This document shows positions 27,265-36,500 of a DNA stretch of 64,000 nt, in pieces. This stretch comes from an uncultured Winogradskyella sp. (lineage in GTDB: Bacteria; Bacteroidota; Bacteroidia; Flavobacteriales; Flavobacteriaceae): positions 124,001-188,000 of the forward strand of contig NZ_CANMIW010000004.1 of the NCBI RefSeq assembly GCF_947498005.1, read 5' to 3'. Within the stretch, counting starts at the first letter, position 1, and each line of letters opens with the position of its first letter. The notes beneath the pieces were generated by a model. That model was not told where the DNA came from and did no database searches. It worked only from the letters and a program-made list of their open reading frames with translations. The position numbers and the translations under genes are program-made.

Positions 27265-28647
27265 ATGGCACAAAAACCAAGCATCCCAAAAGGTACAAGA
27301 GATTTTAATGCAGCAGAGGTTGCAAAACGTTCTTATATAATGGAAACTATAAAAGAACAGTTTCAGATTTTTGGATTTCAACCTATTGAAACACCAAGTT
27401 TTGAAAACTCAGAAACCTTAATGGGAAAATATGGAGAGGAAGGTGATCGTTTGATTTTTAAAATTTTGAATAGTGGTGAGTATTTAAAAAAGATTTCTGA
27501 TGAAGATTATAATGCTAAGTCTGAAGTTAAAATAACGCCTAAAATTTCAGAAAAAGCATTGCGTTACGACCTCACAGTGCCTTTTGCACGTTACGTAGTA
27601 CAGCACCAAAATGATATAGAATTTCCTTTTAAACGTTACCAAATTCAACCTGTTTGGAGAGCAGACCGTCCACAAAAAGGACGGTTTAGAGAGTTTTTTC
27701 AATGTGATGCAGATGTGGTAGGTTCTAAATCGTTGTTTCAAGAAGTAGAATTTGTTCAGCTTTATGATGCGGTTTTTTCAGCTTTAAAATTAGAAGGTGT
27801 AACCATTAAAATCAATAACCGAAAAATTTTATCTGGTATTGCAGAAGTGATTGGTGCACAAGATAAACTCATCGATTTTACAGTCGCTTTAGATAAGTTA
27901 GATAAAATAGGCGAGGAGAAAGTAAAAGAAGAAATGCGAGGTAAAGGTATTTCTGAAGACGGTATAACTAAGCTTCAACCTTTATTTACATTAAAAGGCG
28001 ATTTTGGAGACCAAATAGAAAGTTTAAAATCTATTTTAAGTGCATCCGAAATTGGACTAAAAGGTATTGAAGAATTAGAATTTATAAATACGGCCATTTC
28101 AAACTTAAAATTAAAAACAGCCATCTTACAATTAGATGTTACCTTAGCTAGAGGTTTAAATTATTATACAGGCGCTATTTTTGAAGTCTCAGCGCCCGAA
28201 GGTGTAAAAATGGGATCCATTGGTGGAGGTGGTCGTTACGATGATCTTACAGGAATCTTTGGTTTAACAGATATGAGTGGTGTTGGTATTAGCTTTGGCT
28301 TGGACCGAATTTATTTGGTTTTAGAAGAATTGAATTTGTTTCCAGATACTATTACAGATTCTACGAAGGTTTTATTTATCAATTTTGGAGATAAGGAAGC
28401 GATGTATAGTTTAGGTGCTGTAACTAAATTGAGAGCAGAAGGTATAAAAGCCGAGTTGTTTCCTGATGCTGCAATTTCTGGTAAACAAAAGAAAAAGCAA
28501 ATGAATTATGCGAATCGTCGCAATATTCCATTTGTAGTTTTAGTAGGTGACCAGGAGTTGAATTCAGAGGTGTTTACATTGAAGAATATGGAGTCTGGTG
28601 AACAACAAGAAGTTACTTTTAATGATTTGTTGACCAAGCTAAAATAA
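27265..28647 (+). CDS. hisS: Histidyl-tRNA synthetase
   Basis: 460-residue class II aminoacyl-tRNA synthetase. [16 protein letters not shown] near the start, [17 protein letters not shown] (motif 1 region), [13 protein letters not shown], motif 2 [27 protein letters not shown], the histidine A box [14 protein letters not shown], motif 3 [18 protein letters not shown], and an anticodon-binding domain from about 370. Length matches the family. Monocistronic, with a repeat-derived hairpin just before the start. Confidence 0.97.
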   Translation: MAQKPSIPKGTRDFNAAEVAKRSYIMETIKEQFQIFGFQPIETPSFENSETLMGKYGEEGDRLIFKILNSGEYLKKISDEDYNAKSEVKITPKISEKALRYDLTVPFARYVVQHQNDIEFPFKRYQIQPVWRADRPQKGRFREFFQCDADVVGSKSLFQEVEFVQLYDAVFSALKLEGVTIKINNRKILSGIAEVIGAQDKLIDFTVALDKLDKIGEEKVKEEMRGKGISEDGITKLQPLFTLKGDFGDQIESLKSILSASEIGLKGIEELEFINTAISNLKLKTAILQLDVTLARGLNYYTGAIFEVSAPEGVKMGSIGGGGRYDDLTGIFGLTDMSGVGISFGLDRIYLVLEELNLFPDTITDSTKVLFINFGDKEAMYSLGAVTKLRAEGIKAELFPDAAISGKQKKKQMNYANRRNIPFVVLVGDQELNSEVFTLKNMESGEQQEVTFNDLLTKLK

Positions 28648-28650
28648 AGA

Positions 28651-28678
28651 AAGCCTCAACCATCAGAGATTGAGACTT
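28651..28678. terminator. Weak hairpin between convergent hisS and a surface-protein gene
   Basis: AAGCCTCAA at 28651-28659 and TTGAGACTT at 28670-28678 pair with one mismatch around a 10-nt loop. It starts 3 bp after the hisS stop. There is no strong T-run, so termination efficiency is uncertain. Confidence 0.45.
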
Positions 28679-28703
28679 CTTATCATCAACTAAAAACAAT
28701 TTC

Positions 28704-31700
28704 TTATTTTATTATAACTTTTTTAGTTACAAATGAACCCGTTTCTGTCTGGAGCTTAATAATATAAGTTCCAGTACTTAAATTCTTTATATTGTATTCT
28801 GAATATGAATTTTCTTCAATGTTGGTATTTGTGTAAACCAATTGACCTAATATATTAAATAACGTCATAGATTTTAATGCTATTAGGTTAGGATTAGCTA
28901 TCACAATTTTATCAAGCGTATTTGAGTATAAAACATCTATACTGTTTTCTGCTATATCATCTATACTTAAGGCTTCTTCTTGTGTGCCAAAAGTTATTTC
29001 AAAACGATCTAAATATTCACCAGCAGTTAAAAATATGTTGTAGTTACTTGCTTTTAAATCATGATATATATCTAAATCTATATCATGTAAGTAAACATTA
29101 AACTCATTTGGCACATTCTCTAATTTATCAATGTTTATTGTATTAACACCATCTGTATTTGTTTTAATACCTAGAGGATATGTTGTTGTAACTTCAGCTT
29201 CATTACTTCCTTGAATGATATAGGCTTGGTCATTTATTCTCCAAAACATATCATCAATTTGGACTTCATTTAGTAAACCATCATAAGCCCAATCTACACC
29301 AGTTGTAGTATTCTCGTCTATTGTTAGTAATAGCTGTCGTTTTATAGTGTTTACGGACTTGAAACCGATTCTAAATTTCATTCTAAGATCATCTTCAATT
29401 AAGCCATCTTCAGCTTCTGCATCAGTTGCTGAAGTATCTGAAAAAGCATTACGTAAAAATACAGATGTGCTATTTTCTTTACTGAAAATACGCTGTCCAT
29501 TGTTAAAATTAATTGTTCCAGCGTACTGACCAGTAATAAAAAAGCCTTGTCCAATAGGTATATAGCGTCCTGGTTCTTTGGTAGGTGTTTCTCCTGGTGC
29601 TAATCCAGGATGATTGTCTGCTTTATAGGCTGCTGCAACTGCACCAGAATAGTTGTAAGTTGCATAACCACCTTGATAATCTTGTAAAACATGAGAGCCT
29701 CCTCCCCAATGTTCCCAGAAATAAAGTGTACCACTTATTCTAGGTTCCGAATTTGATTGGGAAGCATCATTAGGTAAAAGTTCTGGACCATTGTCTCTTA
29801 TAAAAATATTTGCATCTATTGCAGAAGGATAAGGGTTACCTACTAAATAGTCATTTTCTGCAGCTAGTGTAAGGTTAATATCTCCATTATTAGGCTTACC
29901 GGAAAACACATAATTTTGAGGTGTTGAATTAGAGCCTGTCCCTGGACCTTTCATAGTAAAGCCTTCTCCAGGATAAATTCTGCCCGTACGTCTTATATGT
30001 TGCCAAGAGGAATAGTCTCCAGTGGGTAGGTTTGCGTATTTCCAAATCCAATAATCCGCGATTTTAATAGGATCTCCTTCTGAGCCATTATAGCCTGAAG
30101 AAGAAAAATTAATGTCAATAGGGTCATCTGCATCAGAACCATCTTGCATAATGTCAGTAATTCTAAAGTTAACAGCAGTTGAATTTTGACGTTTTACTGG
30201 TGATGACCAATAATTATAAGTGTAAGTGTCGGCTGTTCCTTGCTGATCGCGTTCTATTTTACCAATACTATTATCGTCTAATAAACTGTCTTCTCCTTGT
30301 ACTAGTTGTGATTCATTTTCTAAATCTATAAATCCATCTAATTTTAAGTACCAAGAAACGTTGAGTTCAGAATCATTATTTACATGATATTCTATGGGGT
30401 TGTCGTTAGCGTCTTTTTCATTGATAAACAGACCTAAATGTTTCTGCCTATCGTCAAACATTACATCATTGTGTAAAATTTTTACAATAGACCAATCGTA
30501 GATTATAGCATCTTGCCCAACAACACCATCCTCAGTACTATTTACAGCATCACTTAAAGATCCACTTTGTTGAGTGATAAAAGGCATTGGCGCAGATTGG
30601 TGTTCAATTTGTTTAATATTATAAAGTTTTGCACCAAAACCTGAATCAATAGTTGATGTTGTTAAGTTATCAGTGACATCGCCTTTAAAGTTATCTAACC
30701 TATAATATTTAACAAGGTTAGACCATAGTAAAGGATTTATATTTTCTGTATTGATAAAATCTGTAACATCTCTTGGAATCTCTGTTCCTCTTATATTAGT
30801 TCCGTTTTGTTCAATTTCTTGATAGACAATTTTGTGAATTTCATCTTCTGATAATGCTTTGTTAAAAAGTCTTATTTCGTCCATATAGCCTTGATAGAAT
30901 AATGGGCTTAAATCATTATGTCGTCTTCCTAAGTAAAAAGGCGTAGTATCAGCATCAAGAACACCTTCATCTAAGTTTAAATCTGTAACGAGTTCGCCAT
31001 TGATATAAACTTTAATGCTATTGGCATCATCACTATATGTTGAAGCGACATGAACCCATTGATCTGTGGGCAATTCTAAACTGTTTATATTTTTTCCGTT
31101 AACTACGGTAAGCAAACGACCATCGTCTCTAATTTTCATAGAATAATTGTTTTGCCCAAACAAATAGCTATGTCTTCCTGCACTTTCAGAATCAATTTTA
31201 ATCCATCCCATTAATGAAATTTGAGGCCAACCGCTGAATAAATTTTGATCTTGTATATAGTCGTTTCTACCATCAAAATAAAGTTGAAGTTTTTTATCTA
31301 AGTTTCTGGGTGAGCCAAATGCATCATCATCAGTATCAAATGTATCTACAATGCCGTCATTGTCATTGTCTACACTACCATCAATAACACCATCACCATT
31401 AGCATCTAAATCGGCATATAAAGTCTGGGAGATGTCGTAAATATTAGTGTTATTGTTGTAAGTGTCTATATAATCTGGTATGCTATCTGCATCACTATCT
31501 AATACAAAATAGGTGTTTCCATTACCTTGGTTTGTATTTCCATATGCACTAGACATTGTGTTTCCATTATGAAAATCATAAATATCTAAAATACCATCGG
31601 CAAAGAATTCTATTGTGCCATCAGAGTCATAATCTTTCTCTCTTACATAATCTGTATCTGGTCCATCACCAACGCCATCACCATCAATATCGCCATCACC

Positions 31701-33200
31701 ATTTTGATAGGATGTATTGCTAGAGTTTCCAGCACCAGATTCGTCAACATCAAAGATTGAATCATTATCACTATCTAAATCAATAAAATTTGGAGTACCA
31801 TCGTTATCAGAGTCAAGAATAGTTAAGCCTTCTAAAGTATCATGCATTCCATTACCGTCAGAGTCTACCCAATTTGAAATTAATGCTTGACCATTACTTA
31901 AATTACCATAACCAGCTTCAACAATATCAGGAATTCCATCGTTGTCTGAATCTAAATCAAAAACATTTGCGATACCATCATTATCTGTATCACATAAGGT
32001 TTGCACAATAGAAATGTCATCTATAGCTAAATCATTTCCTAATCCACCAGTTTCATTATTATAAAAGAATACATTAAATTCAGATACATTGAATGTTAAA
32101 TTGGCAGAGAAATTATGCCAACTATTTTCTGGATCTCCATTAATAGAAGGCGGAATATCTCCAGTCGTTAATCCTGCTAATAAATTACCACTAATATCTC
32201 TAAATTCCACACGAATATCTGGTCTCAGCCTACTATCAATATTATTGGTTGTTGAGGTATCTAAATTAAGTACCCAAAAACTATAGGTAATCGGTACATT
32301 AGGTAAGGATCCTGTGATACTCGCTGTGTAAAATAATCCTGTATCGTAAGAAGCATTGAACATTGCCATTCTACCATTGCTATCTCCTGGTGTATGATCT
32401 TCTCCTGTATACCAAACAGAATCTGCCCAAGCAGCTACTTCGCCATTTGGAGTTTGATTAACACCATCACCATTTCCGGCTTTATAATAAACCGTATACT
32501 CACCATCGTTTAAATTGTGGTCTGTATTTTCTCCTGCAGCATCTTCGAAGTTATATGATGTTGCAGCATTGTAGGTCGTATTAATGGTAGTTCTATTGGT
32601 ACCAACTCCAAAGGTTTCATTTAAGTATTTATAATTTGTGGAAATAGCAATATTTGAGTTCTGACACGCTAATTCCTCGTCAGTATCCATTATTCCATCG
32701 TTATCATCATCAATATCTACATTATCAAAAACGCCATCACCATCACTATCAAAACAGTTTTGATTGGATTGGCCAATAATGGTAAATTCATATGGGTTTT
32801 CGTCTAAGTCATCACTATTTATAGTTACTATAGCTGTATTTAGATTACTATTTACAGCATTATATTGAATGGTAAATGTTGTAGTATTAGATACTGAAAT
32901 AGGACTAGAATAGCTTGCACCTATAATGGAGAAGTCAGTAGTGTTAGACAATGATATATTTGATATATTTAAATCTGAATTTCCTAGGTTTTCGATTGTA
33001 AATGTATGTGATATAGGAAAACCAACATCCGAAGAACCAAAATCTGTAAGATCATTAATATTTGGTGTTATATCTCCATTGACAATTGAAATTGAATTAC
33101 CTTGAACTTTAAAATCTTGTGAGAACGAAAAGCTGGTTAAATGAATAGCACATACAAATAAGATATATTTCCATTTTATTGGAAGTATCGAAATTTTCAT
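28704..33200 (-). CDS. Giant T9SS type A surface protein with TSP3 repeats and LamG domain
   Basis: 1498 residues. The signal peptide ends FSFSQ near residue 28. Residues about 40-135 form a choice-of-anchor-D/ASPM-like sandwich. From about 150 to 625 there are calcium-binding thrombospondin type 3-like stretches (DSDGDGVFDNVDIDDDNDGI and similar), split by a jelly-roll-like domain at about 190-400. A LamG/concanavalin-like domain lies at about 630-800 (LYFDGRNDYIQD, WVHVASTYSDDANSIKVYIN). The C-terminus from about 1425 is a type A sorting domain (SMTLFNILGQLVYT, NLSTGTYIIKLQTE). Probably a calcium-stabilised, surface-attached adhesin; ligand unknown. Confidence 0.88.
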   Translation of the reverse strand: MKISILPIKWKYILFVCAIHLTSFSFSQDFKVQGNSISIVNGDITPNINDLTDFGSSDVGFPISHTFTIENLGNSDLNISNISLSNTTDFSIIGASYSSPISVSNTTTFTIQYNAVNSNLNTAIVTINSDDLDENPYEFTIIGQSNQNCFDSDGDGVFDNVDIDDDNDGIMDTDEELACQNSNIAISTNYKYLNETFGVGTNRTTINTTYNAATSYNFEDAAGENTDHNLNDGEYTVYYKAGNGDGVNQTPNGEVAAWADSVWYTGEDHTPGDSNGRMAMFNASYDTGLFYTASITGSLPNVPITYSFWVLNLDTSTTNNIDSRLRPDIRVEFRDISGNLLAGLTTGDIPPSINGDPENSWHNFSANLTFNVSEFNVFFYNNETGGLGNDLAIDDISIVQTLCDTDNDGIANVFDLDSDNDGIPDIVEAGYGNLSNGQALISNWVDSDGNGMHDTLEGLTILDSDNDGTPNFIDLDSDNDSIFDVDESGAGNSSNTSYQNGDGDIDGDGVGDGPDTDYVREKDYDSDGTIEFFADGILDIYDFHNGNTMSSAYGNTNQGNGNTYFVLDSDADSIPDYIDTYNNNTNIYDISQTLYADLDANGDGVIDGSVDNDNDGIVDTFDTDDDAFGSPRNLDKKLQLYFDGRNDYIQDQNLFSGWPQISLMGWIKIDSESAGRHSYLFGQNNYSMKIRDDGRLLTVVNGKNINSLELPTDQWVHVASTYSDDANSIKVYINGELVTDLNLDEGVLDADTTPFYLGRRHNDLSPLFYQGYMDEIRLFNKALSEDEIHKIVYQEIEQNGTNIRGTEIPRDVTDFINTENINPLLWSNLVKYYRLDNFKGDVTDNLTTSTIDSGFGAKLYNIKQIEHQSAPMPFITQQSGSLSDAVNSTEDGVVGQDAIIYDWSIVKILHNDVMFDDRQKHLGLFINEKDANDNPIEYHVNNDSELNVSWYLKLDGFIDLENESQLVQGEDSLLDDNSIGKIERDQQGTADTYTYNYWSSPVKRQNSTAVNFRITDIMQDGSDADDPIDINFSSSGYNGSEGDPIKIADYWIWKYANLPTGDYSSWQHIRRTGRIYPGEGFTMKGPGTGSNSTPQNYVFSGKPNNGDINLTLAAENDYLVGNPYPSAIDANIFIRDNGPELLPNDASQSNSEPRISGTLYFWEHWGGGSHVLQDYQGGYATYNYSGAVAAAYKADNHPGLAPGETPTKEPGRYIPIGQGFFITGQYAGTINFNNGQRIFSKENSTSVFLRNAFSDTSATDAEAEDGLIEDDLRMKFRIGFKSVNTIKRQLLLTIDENTTTGVDWAYDGLLNEVQIDDMFWRINDQAYIIQGSNEAEVTTTYPLGIKTNTDGVNTINIDKLENVPNEFNVYLHDIDLDIYHDLKASNYNIFLTAGEYLDRFEITFGTQEEALSIDDIAENSIDVLYSNTLDKIVIANPNLIALKSMTLFNILGQLVYTNTNIEENSYSEYNIKNLSTGTYIIKLQTETGSFVTKKVIIK

Positions 33201-33535
33201 AAGTAGATTTTTTAGCTTGGGACTAATTCTTCGACAAACCTACAAGAATTATCTATAAAATGCAAATAAATACGATTAAATGCATTCGTTTTTGAATTTT
33301 TATTAACTCAACATGAATCATTTAGTGATTTTTTTGTCCAATTATGTAAAATCTTATCTTAATTAAATAATCGTCTAATCCATGATTCTATTAAGTTGAT
33401 AATGTACTTCTTAGTGCTTATGATGTATTTGATAGAGTAAAATTAAATCTTGTCGAAAAACATGCGATTTTGATGTCTTCAATATTAGATTTTATTACAT
33501 TCAAAGCTTATTAAATAATTAGCTATCATATATTT
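33201..33535. other. 335-bp divergent promoter region, no gene seen
   Basis: AT-rich region between two divergent giant surface-protein genes (minus strand from 33200, plus strand from 33536). It must hold both promoters. I found no credible small ORF and no clear paired promoter elements. Confidence 0.5.
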
Positions 33536-36500
33536 ATGGGGAAAATAAAATATAGCCTATTATTAGTCATTGGTCTTGTGTTTGGACTATTAGGTGCTTA
33601 TAATATTATAGAAAAGGTAACAGAAGAATCAAACATTATAAAATCTTCTAATTTATTACCAAGTGCTACAATTAGTGGAGGTGGTGTTACCGTCTGTCAA
33701 AATGAAGAGCTAGCGCCACAAATTACCTTCACAGGCTCAGCAGGTACACAACCTTATGTTTTTAGTTACCGCGTAAATGGAGGAGCTATTCAAACAGTTA
33801 GTACAACAGGAACAAACGATTCGGTAAATATTGCTGCAGACATTAGTAACGTTGGTACAGTAACTTATACGTTAGTAAGTGTTGAGGATGATGTACCAGA
33901 AATATCAAATATAAACGAAAGTGTACAGTTAACGGTTATTCAATCACCAGACGGAAATTTAGGAGGTACAGGTTCTGGTACAACATTTAATGGCTTGCCA
34001 GTTTTTAGGCAATGTATTAATTCAGGTTCAGAATTTACGTTTACAAATTTATCTTCTACACCTGCACTTAATACGAGTTACACCATAAATTGGGGAGATA
34101 GTTCACCAGATTTTACTGCGAACAATTGGTCTAGTACAACGCATAGTTATGGCGTAGGTATCTATAATTTAACCTATACCATAACAGGCAGTAATGGCTG
34201 TGATACGGTTACCGATTACACAGTTTTTGTTGGTTCTAATCCAGCAGTGTCGCTAGGTAATCCTGGTAATACAGATATTTGTAATATAAACCCTTTAACG
34301 TTTCCTATAACGGGAACTGAAAATAATCCACCAGGAACGACTTATACTGTCACTTTTAATGACGGTTCTGCTCCTGAAGTATTTAGTCATCCGCCTCCAG
34401 CTAGTGTCACACACTCGTTTGATATGTCATCTTGTAATACCACGAGTTCTGATGGTACTAACACTTATGAAAACTCATTTTCGGCAATTATTGTAGCCTC
34501 TAATCCTTGTAGCACATCTTCAGTTGGTGTAGTACCAATTTATGTTTCTATTGCTCCAGAAGCTAGTTTTACTGGTGATGATGTTGTATGTACAAATCAG
34601 CCAGCATGTTTTGAAAATACATCTATAGGTGACGAAAATAATGGATTAGGTAATTCTTGTGATACCAGCCCTAATATTATATGGGAAGTAACACCTGCAA
34701 CAGGTTTTACCGTGTCTAGTGGTTCAATGGGAAATGATTTTGGAAGTAGCGATCCTAGTCTTTGGTTAGCCGGCTCTGATAATATATGTTTTAATTTTAC
34801 TCAGATTGGAACATATGAAGTGAAATTAAGAACAGGTAATCGTTGTGGTATGGATGATATCATTAGAACCATTTGTGTAGAAGATGATTTAGTTCCTATG
34901 TTTTCAACAAATGTTTCTGAAGGCTGTATTCCGCTTGAAATAAATACAACTAATACTACAGACGAATCTAATAGCTGTGTAACGCCAACTTATTTATGGG
35001 AAGTAAATTATACTTCAGAATTTTGTGGAACTACAGCAACTTGGGCTTATACTAATGGAACGGATGAAACCACAGCCAGTCCATCATTTCAATTTGATAC
35101 AGCTGGAACTTATGAACTAGTGATGACGGCAACTAATTCTTGTGGCGACTTTTCAACATCACAATTTATTGAAGTAAGGCAACCACCAACAGCAATCATT
35201 AATGAGGTTGACGATGTTTGTGGAGCGGCAAGTATAAACCCGGTTGCAACGGTAGAAATTTGTGCAGATACATCAGATACTATAACATACAGTTGGTCTT
35301 TTCCTGGTGGAACACCTTCAACTTCAAATCTATTAAACCCAGGAACAATAGATTACGGAACAGTTGGTGATTACACCATTTCTTTTAGTATAACTAACGC
35401 TTGTGGTACAACAACTGTAACTGAAGATTTTTCTGTTAATGATTCTCCTAGTATAACAAATACAGATGTTTTACAGACTATTTGTTCTGGTGCGTCAACA
35501 ACAGAAATAAATTTAACAGCAGATAACCCTTTAACTACGTTTAGTAGGGTGTCTAATAGTCCTTCAGGATTAACTGGTTATCTTTCTAGTGGAACATCGA
35601 ATTCTATTCCTTCACAAACGATTGTAAATTCTACAACGAATAATATTTCATTAATTTACACGGTTACTCCAGAGATTAATGGATGTGAAGGGGATCCTTT
35701 AGATTTCGAAATTGTTGTTATTCCTGCACCATTGATTACCACTCAGCCAAGTTCAGATTCGGTATGTCAAAATGGTGTCGTTAATGATTTAACGGTCGCT
35801 TTTGATGGTTCTGGTACGCCAAACTATCAGTGGTATCAGAATTCTGTAAATAATACCACATCTGGAACGGCCATTGCTGGTGCAACATCAGATACGTATA
35901 CACCACCAACGACAACAGTTGGTACAACGTATTATTATGTTGTTATTTCGTTTTCGACAGGTGGTTGTTCTCAAATAAGTTCAGATACTGCTGAGATAGA
36001 AATAACAGGTCTTACACAGATTGATACACAACCACTAAATACGCAATCGCTTTGTATAGGTGGAAGTTCAGAAGTGTTAGAAATTTCTGTATCAGGAGGT
36101 CCAGAAGCACCAACATTTCAATGGTATTCGAATAATGTAAATAGTAATTCGGGAGGAACTTTAATTTCAGGAGAAACAAATGCGGCATTTACACCACCTG
36201 TTTTTAATACAATTGGTACGTATTATTATTATGTAGAAGCAAATTATAACGCCAACGGTTGCTCGGCTTTAACAAGTACAGTTTCAGAAATTGTTGTAGT
36301 TGACGACCCTGAAATTACAACTAGTCCAATAACTACTCAGAGCTTGTGTCAAAATTCTAACGCCCAAAATTTAGAGGTTACCGTTTCTGGTGGATTAGGT
36401 ACTTTGTCTTACCAATGGTATGTAAGTGCTGCAAATAATACAACATCTGGTTCAGATATATCGGGAGCAACGGGAAATACTTATTCGCCTCCAACAGATA

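Noticed and set aside
27127..27381. Minus-strand 84-residue frame over the hisS start
   Set aside because: It overlaps hisS, and part of it is the translation of the dispersed hairpin repeat. The product has no protein-like features.
31300..32770. Tandem-looking short repeats that could suggest a CRISPR or minisatellite
   Set aside because: They encode the Asp/Asn-rich calcium-binding repeats of the 1498-residue surface protein. Unit length and sequence vary and no constant direct repeat with unique spacers exists. No CRISPR array was seen in the window.
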